Notes under the pieces: generated by a model
The model's database searches: none
What the model saw: the letters and a program-made list of their open reading frames with translations, nothing else
What the model was told of the DNA's origin: nothing
Program-made: the position numbers and the translations under genes
From: Neoscytalidium dimidiatum
Taxonomy: Eukaryota > Ascomycota > Dothideomycetes > Botryosphaeriales > Botryosphaeriaceae
Assembly (NCBI GenBank): GCA_037367355.1
Contig: CM074699.1
Location: 1,798,001 to 1,862,000 of the forward strand
Direction: 5' to 3'
DNA: 64,000 nt
In this document: in pieces, positions 23,738 through 35,715 of the stretch
Position numbering within the stretch: position 1 is the stretch's first letter
Layout of the letters: every line of letters starts with the position of its first letter

Positions 23738-24426
23738 CTACTGCTTTTTCTTGCCCTCCTTGCCCTTGCGTTTCTCCTCAGCAACCCTGTCCATCTCGGC
23801 GATCTCAGCATCCTCCTTCCGCTGGGCGTACCATTGACCGGCTTGAAGGACCAACACGCCGACCAGGACGAGGGCAAGAATGGTGTTGCTCGCGGCAAGC
23901 ACACGCAGACTGTCTTCGCGGCCAATATACTCGACGTCCTGGGCGGCGGCGGCGGCGTCGGCGTCGGACTCGACTATCTCACCCTGGCCGTAGTTGCCAG
24001 AGGTAACAATGCGCAGGCCCTTGACAATGTTGGTGATGTAGACAATCACGCCGCACATGTAAAGGACCAGACTGGCGCCGTCGAAGAGCATGTTCGCCTC
24101 GGACGGCTTGTACAGCTTGGTGACGAAACCAAGCAAGCCGGTGCCAATGACGATATGGAGGATGCGGCTGATAAGCGGCGGAGAGGCGTGCAGAAATTTC
24201 AGGTGGTTCTCGAGCAGGTCAAAGTAGACCTCCCGGGTATCGGGCGGCTGAGGGACATGCCACAGAACATTGTAGTCGTACGGGAAGGAGGAGAAAATGA
24301 TCCCAAGGAAGAAGCAGGTCGCTGGAAAGGGCAGGGTCAGCAGGACGGGCAGAAGGCCGTGTCGGGGGGGCAGGACTCACGGCCGACGATGAGGAAAGTC
24401 GCGAAGGAATTAGACCTGCCGCCCAT
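23738..24426 (-). CDS. SHR3: ER membrane packaging chaperone Shr3
   Basis: Two exons, 24426-24381 and 24321-23738, giving 209 aa; the 59-nt intron is phase 1 with branch site GCTGACC. Four hydrophobic helices can be seen, at about 8-28, 70-90, 95-118 and 150-172. The loop with SSFPYDYNVLWH and PPDTREVYFD is typical of Shr3. The protein ends in KKKQ, a KKXX-type ER-retrieval signal on a charged cytosolic tail. Shr3 stays in the ER and prevents aggregation of amino-acid permeases while they are loaded into COPII vesicles. The first exon codes for only 15 residues and is required to restore the first membrane helix. Confidence 0.9.
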
Positions 24427-25875
24427 GGTGACTATGGACGCGCAAGCGATAGGAGGAATGGGGGTGTGTTGGACGAGCTGTGTCGGTCGGCAGTTGTCTG
24501 GAGGAGCAAGGGTGACGACGGCGAAATACTAGGGCGCGCCGCTGGAGAGGCCTGGGGCCGCTGTGCCGTGCAGACGAGGTCCGGATAAGCAGCAATAGCA
24601 GCGAGCGCAGGGCCGATGCGCGCGCGCGCCAAGGCGCAGGGCGGTGAATGCCGTGCAGGCGCTTGCGAGGCCGTCCAGTGCCGCCCAGCGCTGCCCCGAA
24701 TCAGGCCCTGCGCCGTCCTGGCTGCGCCGCGGCGGGCGCGCTGCTTTGTGCAGTGCATGTCCTCGCCTTGATCGTCGTCGTCCCTCTCAATCGACGCAGC
24801 TGCCTCCCTGCGCCCATCTCCCGCGCCTGTCTCGGATGGCGATTGCCCGGCGCCCCTCTGCTGGGACTGACACCGGCACCGGCACCGGCACTGCCACTGC
24901 CACTGCCACTGCCACGGCCACGGGCGAGATACACAGCACACGCAGTTCAGTCCTGGCGGCTAGCACCCACTACACGCGCGCGCGCGCGCGCAATTGACAG
25001 CTCCACACGCTGCCACAGCCGCTCGCCACCGCGACAAAGGCCGCGCTGGACAAGGCCTAATATCCGACGGGCGTGCGGCGCCCAGGAAAGTGCCGCTGGA
25101 GGCTGCACTGCGGCCAGCCGAAGGCCCTTTTGACGAGGGCGGAGGACCTAGCGCAGCCCACACGTGGGCCCACATGGTGCACTGCGAGCCTCTGCCGGGG
25201 CATGGCTGCTGGGCGAAACCGGGGAAAACGTCCAATGGTTCATTTTCCCCATCTGTGTGCCCGTGGTTGATCCACAACTCGGCCCACAACCACCTCCCCC
25301 CCCCACCGCAGTGCCAGTCGCCGGCTGCCACAGCGCATCGCGCGCGGCACAGACGCGATCGCGAGCCGCGACTGCGCTGCCCCGTCCGCACGGCTGCGCT
25401 GTTCCTGACGGGACGATCTCGAACGGCGCGCGGCAGAGAGGCCCGCTGGCCGCATGCCGCCATGGCCCTAGACGGCCGCTAAGTCTCAGAAGCCTTCCCG
25501 CGGCGCTCCTACGGACAATTGCCCTATGCCTTGCAAGCCTATCGGCCCCATTCCTCAGCCCATTGTCCTTCACACTCCCTGCTAGACCTCGTGAACGAGC
25601 TATGAAACCCCAAACTCTACTCCCGCCGCCTTGGCCGTCTGAGAGTCCCTGCTGAACTAGCTGCTCCCGTCGCCGGAACTCTGCGCGTGGAATAATATCT
25701 CAAATATGCACGCTGACCTAGCTTGTGGCGCCCCTCCCCCCCTTCTTTCTCCCGCCTTGCCTTTCATTCATATCAACCGTGGCCAAGTCCCTCGCTGTGC
25801 CTCGCCCTCTCATGAGACCATTCGCCGCGTTCGACCTTCTCTTCCGCTCCTTTGCTGGATTCCTCAAACGCCACC
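24427..25875. other. Divergent intergenic region
   Basis: A GC-rich 1.45-kb stretch between the divergent SHR3 and rhodopsin-like genes. It holds a hexamer tract at 24872-24916 and a CG-alternating run near 24975-24991. The long overlapping frames on both strands are what GC-rich DNA gives by chance; none shows a domain. Confidence 0.6.
24872..24916. repeat. Hexanucleotide microsatellite (GGCACC then TGCCAC)
   Basis: About three copies of GGCACC pass into about four copies of TGCCAC, in the divergent promoter region of SHR3. Confidence 0.85.
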
Positions 25876-27414
25876 ATGTCCGGCCTCGAGATTGAATCTT
25901 GGACGTGGTTTGCGTTGTGCATCTTCATCGTGGGATGCCGACTGTCAGTGCTTTTTCGACCCACCTGCTAGTCCGTATGCTGATCCACGATTTAGTCTTT
26001 CGCGTGTTCTCCTACTGGGATCGGTCTCTCGGCTTCAGGCAGATGATGCCTTAGTGATTGTCGCCATGGTACGCGTGCCCTCGACCTGTCCACATCGTCT
26101 CTCCGGCGCTGAGTCTTCAACACAGTGCACCTACACGGTTTTGATCGTAGTAATCAACATCGTCGCCGTTAGCAGCAGCAATCTCATAAACCCCGCCGAT
26201 GGAGAGATAAACTTTACTCCTGAAGTCGTGAGCAAACGGTCTTACGGCAGCAAAATGGTCGTCGTGTCAGAGCAAATGCAGCTGATGACTATATGGCTCA
26301 TAAAAGGATGCTTGCTGATCATGTACGCTCGTTTGACGTAAGTGTCCACTTCTCAGAATTGTGATAAGGCAAGCCAGAAGCGCACCCCACCGGTCCACCT
26401 TGAGCTGTTCACTGCGCAATATGTCAGCGTGGATGTACGGATCCGATGCAAACGGCTGCTTCAAGCATCCTCATCGCATAGCGGTTGTTAACCCGGGAAT
26501 CTACAGAACGAGCACGAAGCAGAATTTAGCCGTCAAAGTCGTTGCTGCATATGTAGTCGTTGGCTTTGTCATAATGGAGATTCTTTATCTTGGCGTGTGG
26601 TGTCGCCCCTTTCACGACTACTGGGCCGTCCCGACGGACAATGGTAAGATCTCTTCGTTTTTCGCCTGTCTTTCTTGCTGATTGTTCAAAGTTCAATGCT
26701 CGGCGGCGACCAACCACCTGATAACCAATGCCGTTCTCAACATCTCGTCCGATGTCTTCATCATGGCCATCCCAATGCCGATTTTCCTTCAAGCTCGGCT
26801 CCCGCTGAAAAGAAAGATTATCCTTTGCGGTGTATTCGGCCTGGGTACCTTTAGCGTGGGTTCCCAAGGATCACCCCTGCCGCCACAGCGAAGACAGCGC
26901 TAACTTGTCTCAGATCTTATCTGCCATCTTGAACAAGTTCTACAGTTTTACCGAACCGTTCGGCTCCGCATGGGTCTTCTGGTATGTGCGCGAATCGTCA
27001 ACAGCCATTCTGACGGCCAATATCCCTTTTACCTGGACACTTCTGCAAAGAACATTCAACCTTGGCTCCTGGGCCGGCTCCTCCCGCGGACGCTCTCGCA
27101 CTACATACCAGCAGTTCCACCATAGCAACACTGCCACGATATCCCGCAAACCGCCTCGTCCGCAAGACGATCTCGAGAGAAACGACAGTCAGGAGCAAAT
27201 TGTTCCCTTGGAGATATGGCAAAACGTCCAGCTCAGCGTGCACACCAGTACCATTCAGCACGATAAGAAGAATCCGACAGTGACCGAGACCGGGGTTGAA
27301 TCCATCAGCGATGCCAAAAGCGACATTAGTAGCGGTGGTAGGAGTGACGTCATCGGTAACCCGAGTGGAAACGCTGCGCGTGTAACAACAACCTGTGCCC
27401 GTGGGTCTGATTGA
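25876..27414 (+). CDS. Fungal rhodopsin-like seven-helix membrane protein (SAT4/Pth11-related)
   Basis: Six exons: 25876-25943, 25996-26068, 26126-26337, 26507-26643, 26692-26855 and 26914-27414, giving 384 aa. Phases agree throughout. The third intron is 169 nt, the others 48-58 nt. About seven hydrophobic segments fill residues 8-260. Family landmarks are LGSVSRLQADD in the first loop, NLAVK, GVWCRPF, CSAATNHL and AILTANIPFTW. The C-terminal tail (about 270-384) is hydrophilic and Ser/Thr-rich, probably cytosolic. The fungal rhodopsin-like family (related to Pth11-type receptors) is large in filamentous ascomycetes; some members act in surface or host sensing, most are unstudied. It lacks an N-terminal CFEM domain. 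The ligand and role are unknown. Exon 1 (23 residues) is the least certain part. Confidence 0.8.
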
Positions 27415-29063
27415 TTGATTTGGTGTTTGTCTTTTTGAGCTACCTTTGCAGCAAAACCCTTTGTTCTGTTTGTTGTTATGAACTATGTACCCGAACGCGA
27501 CTTAATGGATACCCCCAGTAATCACGCCTAAAATTCGCAACTATCGATAATTGAAGAACGAGGCTACGCCAAAATAGATTGTTGCTTTTGACGAGCTACT
27601 ATATAGCAGGTCGACTGTTTGAGTAGTTGTCATTGCCTACAGCTCATGTGCTCCCGAAATGTCCAACTCTCCTGCCCACAAGGGCTATTTTAATTCATCC
27701 AAACCCCTTTCTGCTCTCCCAGAAGCAAAGGTGCATGGGCTTCAACGTGCGAGCCGCATCGCTCTGCGCGATGCCTTGAAAGGGAAGGCTCATTAATTCA
27801 GGACAAAGTCTTGCCGATCTGAATATTTGTCATGACCGAGCCGTCCCGTCTCTGCTTTCCGCTGTTTCCACCAATAGTGTCCAGGGACGGGAGAGAGCAA
27901 GGAGGAGAATTCACATAATCTACCTCGTCAGTCAATACTACATATCGAATAAGGAGTCCGGCGCGAAAATTAAATCATTCTCCATTTTTTTTTTTAAAAA
28001 AAAACACAAGCCAAGATGCAGAAGGCAGATAAGTGGAAAAAAGACGCCCAACTCACCTCGCCCTCTTCCATACAAAGCGGGCCATTAATTCAACCAAGAA
28101 TTTCGCTCCCACTCATTCTTCTTCAGATCGTCCACGGGGGCGCGCCGTGAATAACGCACTCCAACCCTTGCACCCGGGGATCATGTACATTCAGCACAGC
28201 CCTTATTCAAATAGATGCTCGACACGCGGCCATCTCACACTTCCATAATACTGTAGCGTGTGCCTGACGAATATGGTCGCGTCCTTGTAGCAGCTAGCAC
28301 AGACAACGTGCTGACAGGATGTGAGGGCGTGTCTAGCCTTTGCACAGTTGCCGTGTGGGAGGACTGTGATATCAGCATCATCATGAAGATAGATTAGGTC
28401 GACAGGGTAGAGGATGGCTGTGATCTCGGTAGATTTCATGGATGCGGCACCGGTGAGACTTAGCCGCGGGTGTTAGCAAGGAGTACTGCTGCTGTTGTAG
28501 CATGCCAGATGACTGTAATCTATCTTTGCGAAATGAATGGACGATGAATCTATTGAATCGAAAGTTTCCAGAGAGTGAGAAACGTATCTCGCTTAATAAG
28601 CCGGGGAGTTTCCACAACCAACGGAGCTCATCTACGACAAAGCAGAGCTATGTAAGCGCGGATGCCTATTTTACTTTGTAGCAGCAATAGTGATGTTCAA
28701 CAGGTTGGGAATTAATTTGATGCATTATTTTTGAGTCCAAAGGAGCCATGCAACGTAAGATACCCTTCGAGGTTGTAGATCCGAACCCTGTTAAGTCCTC
28801 GACCACCACAGTGCCACAGCAATACGTAATCTACCTCTCAAAGCGTATTTACGTAAGCTTTTAGCACCGATGACACAAATCAACACGAAATATTAGGTCC
28901 AAATTACGGAGGGGCACTCCAATGCATACATGCGCGCTACGACCTTCAATCTACAAGCCCATCCCATCTCTTGCTGTACCATGCCAATACCGAAAGACTT
29001 TCCATGCCCCTATCTTAAAGCTACACCTACAAGAACAAGAAAAGAGACAACCCCCATCCTCAT
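27415..29063. other. Convergent intergenic region
   Basis: An AT-richer 1.65-kb gap between the 3' ends of the rhodopsin-like gene and PAN1. It contains an 11-T/9-A palindromic run at 27985-28004. Short frames on both strands show no domain, so no gene is supported. Confidence 0.6.
27985..28004. repeat. T11A9 tract
   Basis: Eleven Ts directly followed by nine As form a self-complementary run between two convergent genes. Such a tract could serve 3'-end formation on both strands, which is an inference. Confidence 0.7.
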
Positions 29064-32000
29064 TTAATCCAATACCCTGCCGGCAGTGGGAGCCTGGCTC
29101 CTGTCCTTCGTCTCAACCTTCCTCAGGCCCTTGCCCAACTGGATCTGACTCAGCAACGCACTCCTATCCGGTGCGCCTGCAGGCGGGGCTGCCGGAGCAC
29201 CGGCGGGGGCACCTGGTGGCGGCGGAGGAGGCGGAGGCGGAGGAGCACCGGGTGCGCCTGCTCCAGGCATGGGGGGCGGCGGCGGTGGAGGCGCACCAGG
29301 AGCACCCGCACCGGGCATAGGCGGAGGTGGCGGCGGCGCAGCGAGACCGGGAGAAGCGACGGCTGGACTGTCGTTGCGAGAGCCGCCAAGAGGCGAGTCC
29401 TTGTTGTCCATAGCAGACAGCGGGCGAGGCGGACCCATGGTGCCGAAGAGGATGGAGGCGAGCTGCTTGGCAGAGCCACCACCGGGGCGATCGTCGTCGG
29501 AGTCTGAAGAGCTATCGTCGTCCGAATCGACAACGCTCCAGTCGTCCTCCTCCGGACGGGCACGTGTGCGAGCGGGAGCGGCAGCCGGCTCGGGCAAAGC
29601 GGTTTTGTTGTTGTCCTGCTGGGTAAGACGGTGGAAAGGATTGGTTGAAACCTCGGTTGAACTGGCCGGCGTAGAGATTGAGGGGACGCTCGGCGCAGCC
29701 TGCGACTCGTTGGCCTGAGCCATCTTCTTCAGGAAAGGATTCTTCGTCTCAGTAACGGCGCCTGGACTTGTCACGGCGGAAGCCTGAGGACTGGTAACAG
29801 ACGAGGGCGGCGTAGTTGCAGAAGGCTCTGCGGGAACAGGCATGGGGGGTGCTGGAGGAGCTGCCGGTGGCTCGACCTTGGGGAGTTCCTGGCTGGCTGT
29901 AGGCGTCGTCTCCTGAGGAGTGATCTCCTGAGGTCCCTCGTCATCGGACGAAGAGGAGTCATCATCACCTATTCCCTCGAGCTGCAGCTGAAGCTGACGT
30001 TCACGTTCTCGAGCAGCCTCGAGCTCAGCACGCTGAGCGGCCAGACGAGCCTCCTTCTCCTTGGCTTCCCGCTGAGCTTCCTTCTTTTTACGCTTCTCTT
30101 CTTCCTTCTTGAGCTTCCCAGCCTTAACCTGTTCCTCAAGCGCACGAAGGCGAGCAGCAGCGGCTTCTTGCTCCTTAGCAAGCTCTTCCTCTTGCCGTCT
30201 CTCCTCATCCCTGCAATACATGTCAGCTTCAGCAACTCATTTTAAGTAAAGTTGATAAGACTTACTCCATAGCCTTCGTCTCGGCTTCCTGAGCCTCCTG
30301 CTCCTCACGGAGAGCCCGCTCAGCGGCCTCTTGCTCAGCTTTCCTCGCCTCGGCATCTGCATCATGAGCATCGGCCTTCTTGTTTCTCGATGGCGGCGCT
30401 GGCGGAGGCTTCTTGCCCGCGGCCTTGGGGACTGGTGGTGGAACACCCTGCTCCTCATTGAGCCTACGCTGCCTCTCTTGCTCACGGCGAGCATCCTCCT
30501 CTTCTGCCTTGCGGAGGCGTTCCTCTTTCTCCCGTTGCTCACGCTCTGCCTTCTGCTGAGGAGTTTCACCCGCAGGCTTAGCAGGAGCACGGAGGCCCAG
30601 AGCTGCCAGACGTTCCGCCATGCGCTGTTCGGCCTGCTGCTTGATGAAGGCAGCACGCTCTTCAGGAGTCTTGTACGAGGAGTAGGTAGCGCCGCTAGAA
30701 GATGCAGGACGAGCAACCGGTGACTCGGAGCGAGCAGGAGGCTCAAGACCCCTGGCGCTACTGGGCCTCGCAGGTTCTTCGATACGCGGGACCGGCGATT
30801 GGTACCTATTCCGTGCGCTGTCCCGGACGTCGTCTTCCCTCCGGACCCTGGCAGCGCGGCTCCGTCTCTGTAGTTCATAGATGAAGTCCTTGACTTCGTC
30901 TTCCACGCCTAGACCGTCCTCCCACCTACGGCGCTCGTGCTCACTGGTCTCGCCCTGAGAGCCATCCTTAAGGCTGGCCTCAAGAGCCTTGCTAAACTCA
31001 GTAACACTCTCCTCAACGTCGCGGACCATACGTTCATTGCTCTCCCTTTCGTTACGGATGCGGGTCTGTTCCTCTTCAAGGCGCTTGACTGCATCGCCCG
31101 AGTCATCAGCAGTTGCGGGAGCCGGCTTTCCAGTCAAAGCAGCTGAGCGGGCCTGCATCATAGCTTTGGCACGGGCTTTCAGTCTATCAGATTCGGTGAC
31201 GGCACCGCCAGGACCAGTGCCGACAATCGCAGCGGAAGAGCCGGGGTGGGCCTTAGCGTCACGTAGTCTGAAGAGCTCGAGCTGAGCATCCGCAATAGCA
31301 CGCTCGGTCCGGCGCACTTGAGAGGCCAATTCCGGCAGCCGGTCAGTAAGGCGGCGTAGTTCGCGCTGAAGAGTCCGGCGCTCTGCATCAGAGCCTCCAG
31401 ACAACATGGTGTGAGCATTCGGGTGGGAGTCAATATCCTCTTGAAGACGCCTGATGCGGCGGTACAAATCCTCGGCGTCCTTGCGATCCTTGCGGTCTAG
31501 GAGCTCGTCCTGTTCGGCCCTATTTTCATCGCGGAAGTCCATGGCATCCAACAGGATCTGCTTCTCCTTGATCTCCTTCTTCAGTTGCTCAATCGACTTG
31601 TCATCATTAGATCTCTCAGATCCAGGGGAAGATGGTGCAGCCGGAGAAGGAGAGCGACCTCCGTTTCCGATCCTACGACGAGCACTTGACCTGTAGCCGA
31701 CGTCGTCATCGTTGTTCTTGAAGACTGTGGCATCCTTGCGGCCAACCGAAACCGGGCTTCCGCCACGTAGAGAATGGCTCTTCAGGTAGCTCACACCGGT
31801 CTTCTGAGGTTGGAGGAAGGCTCCAGAGTGCTTCCTCTCCTCGGCATCACGGGCAATCAGACTCTTCATTGTGCCAATAGAATCATTGAGGTTCCTAGTA
31901 GAAGGTGGAACAAGTTCCGGAGGTAGGGTGTTCGGCACGGGATAGCCGTTCAACTTACGGTAAATCAAGTGCATGGCGACAGCGAACTCGTCCAAATTGA

Positions 32001-33501
32001 GACGGCCACGGTTGTGAGGATCGGAGAGTGTCCAGATCTTCTCCAAATCAGTCTTATCAAGACCGGACTGTCCCATTATTTCAATGGCTTGGCTACCAGT
32101 AATGTAACCCTTATTGAGGCCATCCCAAGCACGGAAAAGTTGATCGTAAATCTTCTTCTCGTCCTTCGTAATAGCCCAAGGGACAGTAGCATTTCCACGA
32201 AGGCCTGCGGCGCTAAACGAGCCGCCCTCTCTACCAGGCTGCGGCATCAACTGCTGCATCATATTTTGGATGTTCGGTAGACCTCCAGCCGGCGTGTTCA
32301 CAAGCCCCCATTGGCCAGGCATTCCTGTGGGCTGCGCATTCAAAGGAGCGACCATACCACCACCAAAACCAGTAGGCTGAGGCTGCAGTCCAGTAGGCTG
32401 TGGCTGCAATCCGCCAAGCATGCCCTGGTTCATGCCGAAACCAGTGGGCTGCGGCTGCAGACCGGTTGGCTGGGGCTGAAAGCCCCCTTGCTGGCCAGGG
32501 AATCCGGTTGGTTGTGGAGCTAGGCCAGTGGGCTGTGGCTGCAGGCTGGAAAGTAACTGGGCGTTCGATGGCTGCTGGGGCTGGGGCTGCTGTATCGTGG
32601 GAGCTGATTGGGAGCTTGTCGTCGAGGGTTTTGAGTCAGGCACGCCGAATGAAATGATGTCAACCATGCTTGACACTTCGTTCTTGATACGCTCGGGCAG
32701 CTCATTCGGTAGATCCTTGCCGACGAGCTTTAGGTTACAAAGGTACATGGCAAGGGCAAATTCGGGGAACAGCAGTTGGCCCGACTTTGTTGTGTCAGAG
32801 AGCGTCCTAGCGGATGGTATCAGCTTACACATGCTTGCCCACAAATTGTCCAGAGTCTCCTACCAGATGTGCGCCAACGCATCGCCGGGCAGCTTGGAGC
32901 GCAAAAGCAGGTCTCTCGCCTGGTCACCCGACATTGCCTGGCCATTGCCTACTGCCGACTTGAACAGTTGCTCGAACTTGGTCTGATCCTGCGCTGTTAT
33001 GAAGCTGAGCCTGATGCTCGGAATCTTAGAGCCGGTAGGTTGTGGCGCCTGAGGCTGCTGCGGTTGCGACGAGGGTCCGCGAAAGGAGTCAGCCATCTGG
33101 GACGAGGTCATGCCAGTTGGCTGGGGTCGCTGGGGCTGGGCCGGGGGCGGCATGCTCTGCTGGCCGGTCTGGAAGGGCTGCTGTTGCGGCGGTTGCTGGA
33201 ACGGCTGTTGCTGAGGTGGCTGCTGGAAGGACTGCTGCTGCTGGCCGGGATAGCCGGTAAATTGCGGTTGAAGCTGTGGAGGCTGCTGCTGTTGCTGCTG
33301 AAAGCCCTGCTGCTGGCCCGGATAGCCGGTGAATTGAGGCTGCAGCGGAGCACCACCGAAGCCAGTGGGCTGCGGTTGCAGTCCGCCAAAGCCCTGCATG
33401 GGCTGTTGCTGGCCATAATGCTGCTGCTGCTGCTGTGGTGGCTGACCGGGCCCGCGAGCGCTGGGACCGCCCCCTAAAAACGAGGAACTGCCGCTGAACA
33501 T
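29064..33501 (-). CDS. PAN1: Actin cytoskeleton-regulatory protein Pan1
   Basis: Three exons: 33501-32864, 32806-30266 and 30210-29064, giving 1441 aa; introns are 57 and 55 nt, both phase 2. A Gln/Pro-rich N-terminus carries QPTG repeats. EH domain 1 lies at about 168-262 ([13 protein letters not shown]). A second QPTG-rich linker covers about 300-375. EH domain 2 lies at about 425-515 ([12 protein letters not shown]). Long coiled coils cover about 575-800 and 975-1130. The acidic and Pro-rich tail ends with polyproline runs and a WH2-like segment (about 1405-1425, [15 protein letters not shown]). Pan1 is the endocytic scaffold that binds End3 and Sla1 and activates Arp2/3 at cortical actin patches. 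At least eight LxxQxTG motifs match the known phosphorylation site of Ark1/Prk1 kinases, so phospho-regulation is likely. The gene is divergent from a small coiled-coil gene, 304 bp away. Confidence 0.93.
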
Positions 33502-33805
33502 GGCTACCGCAAGCCTCAGTTTTGAGCGCGTCTCGACGCGCCGGGGTGGAGGAGGAGGGCTGAATGGAGCAGAATATGGGGCGCGGATGAGAAAGGAGGG
33601 AAGGTAGCAGGCGTAGGGAGATGGTCAAGGCACGGTGGGCCAGCGCGCGCAGCCGGGGATTGGGCACGACTGCGCCGTCCGTCGTCATCCTCGCGCTTCA
33701 TTCGCGCCCGTGCTCAGCCGCCCCGGCCTGCCCTGCCAGGTGCCCTGCCGCAGCTGCAGCTCCAAACGCGAACAGCTTCACTACTCTCTCAACTGACCGA
33801 CCATC
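33502..33805. promoter_or_regulatory. Shared divergent promoter of PAN1 and a small coiled-coil gene
   Basis: Only 304 bp separate the two start codons, so leaders and promoters of both genes must share this GC-rich stretch. I see no convincing TATA box. Confidence 0.6.
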
Positions 33806-34138
33806 ATGGCTGCGCAGCAGAACGGAAACGCCCCACACCCCTCCGCTGGCGAGGCCGATCTGGCACAGGTATTGCCCTGCACTGCGCTTCGCTCCACCCC
33901 CATCATCTCTTCTCCATGAGCTTATCTTGTCTGAACCCAGGCTTTCAGAGATCTTGCCCGCGGCGAGCAAACCGCTTCCGCTCTCGAGAACCACCTGGAT
34001 GCTCTCGAGGCCAAAATTGAGGAACTACTAGCTGCCGCAAATGCTCAGCAGAACGCGCCCGCCCAAGAACCTGCAAGCAATTCAGCACATCCCGCCAACC
34101 GGGATGCCTCGGGCAGCAGCACCGGAAAGGAGCCTTAA
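33806..34138 (+). CDS. Small conserved coiled-coil protein, unknown function
   Basis: Two exons, 33806-33868 and 33941-34138, giving 86 aa; the 72-nt intron is phase 0 and removes CAG-GTATTG to CCCAG. The core (about 22-58) is AFRDLARGEQTA followed by a leucine-heptad helix ending in KIEELLAA. The rest is Ala/Asn/Gln-rich and disordered. It is too short for reliable naming. The good splice sites, the heptad pattern interrupted exactly at the intron, and the frame intact to the stop all support a real gene. It shares a promoter region with PAN1. Confidence 0.7.
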
Positions 34139-34511
34139 GGTCGAAGTTACGTGCAATCTGGATCCTGCCCACCGGATCGATGCTGTGTCGAAATCGCCCC
34201 CGTGAGGGATCCCCAAAACAGCGATCGATATTTTTGGGCGCCTTGGGAGGGGTTCGCTTGGCGAACAGACCAAGCAGAGGGGCGAGTCAGGAGCTATATC
34301 ATCGTCATTTCACGGTCTGGGCGGAGAAAAATGCGCCTGGATGTCGAGGACTCGGAAACAGCCGCAAAGCGACTTTGCCTGAGTGCGTGAAGAGGCTCAC
34401 GAGCCTTCTACAGTCTCTACAGTAAAGAAGAAGACGAAAAGATAACGGATATCTCGCTACAAAGGCAGCAATGCTACGGAGCCTTGTTATCGGGGGCCCG
34501 TATTCAAGACC
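34139..34511. other. Convergent intergenic region
   Basis: A 373-bp gap between the 3' ends of the small coiled-coil gene and MRI1. Nothing beyond 3' flanks is visible. Confidence 0.65.
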
Positions 34512-35715
34512 TCACCATTCAAATACCTTGTCCATACGGAAGACACCGTCGCTATCCTTCTCGACTACGCCAACCTCAGTGATAATGCCATCAATCAGCT
34601 CGGCAGGCGTGACGTCGAATGCTGGATTCCAAACATTGATGCCCTGCGCAGCAATGCTCACAGTCTCAATCACGCTCAAGTCAAGAGACGTGCCATCATA
34701 ACGCGGGCCCTTGACCAGAGTCACCTCCTTCCCGGCACGCTCCTCGATAACGATATCCTGACCCGTCTTTGTGTGCAAGTCTATCGTCGTCCGCGGCGCT
34801 GCCACGAGGAACTTTACCCCGTGATGCCTCGCATTAATAGCCAGTGAATATGTGCCGATTTTGTTCGCCGTGTCACCATTGGCAGCCACTCTGTCGGCGC
34901 CTACGACGATTGCAGCTATCCTCTCAGATTCACCCTTCAGGCGCAGCAGTGCCGCGGCCATGGAGTCGGTGATCAGTGTAGCTGGAATTTTGTCGTGGAC
35001 TAGCTCAAACGCCGTAAGGCGGGAGCCTTGGTTGTAAGGTCTTGTCTCTGTGCAGAAGGCGTGCCTTAGGGCACCATTGGCGTGGAGTGAGCGGATAACA
35101 CCCAGGGCAGTTCCGTAGCCCGCCGTTGCAAGAGACCTGTGACAGTTAGAAAAGCAACATTCAGAGCTCCGCAAGGATAGCTTCGTACCCTGTATTGCAG
35201 TGCGTCAGCATGCTGACTTGCCCGCTCTTTCCAGCCTCTGTATTCTTCACAATCCACTCAGCACCGTGTTTGCCAATTTTTTCGTTGTTTGACACGTCGT
35301 CGACAAGCATCTTCTCCGCTGCCTGGACGTAAGCATCCTTGACCGACGCGCCCGAGGCACTTTGTGCTGCTGTTGCCGTATCGATCGTCTTCTTGAGCTT
35401 TCGGGCGGCATCCGCAAGGTTAACAGCAGTAGGTCGGCTGGTAACGAGGTAGTTGAGCTTCTCTTCGATGAAGACCTTGACTTCTTCTGCGACGGATGAC
35501 AGCTCGTTCTTAGATGCGATTTGCTCGAGTTCGACAGCTAGACCGAGAGCTGCAACGATGGCAATAGCGGGTGCGCCGCGAGTGCGCATTTCCTTGATGG
35601 CATGCCAGGCATCCTGGGCGGAATAGACTTCGTCGTAAACTTCTTCGTGCGGCAGGCGCAACTGGTCGAGAATTTGGAGCGAGCCGCGCTCATACTTGAT
35701 CGCCTGGAGAACCAT
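34512..35715 (-). CDS. MRI1: Methylthioribose-1-phosphate isomerase
   Basis: Two exons, 35715-35189 and 35136-34512, giving 383 aa; the 52-nt intron is phase 2. The protein belongs to the MtnA/eIF2B-alpha-like fold. Near the N-terminus are the [11 protein letters not shown] and RGAPAI substrate-loop segments. The catalytic Cys is in THCNTGSL (about C173) and the catalytic Asp in [12 protein letters not shown] (about D257). Together with the Asn of NKIGTY they match isomerases rather than eIF2B subunits. The enzyme converts 5-methylthioribose-1-phosphate to methylthioribulose-1-phosphate in the methionine salvage pathway, in the cytosol. It is divergent from an aldo/keto reductase gene, with 259 bp between the start codons. 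Confidence 0.94.
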
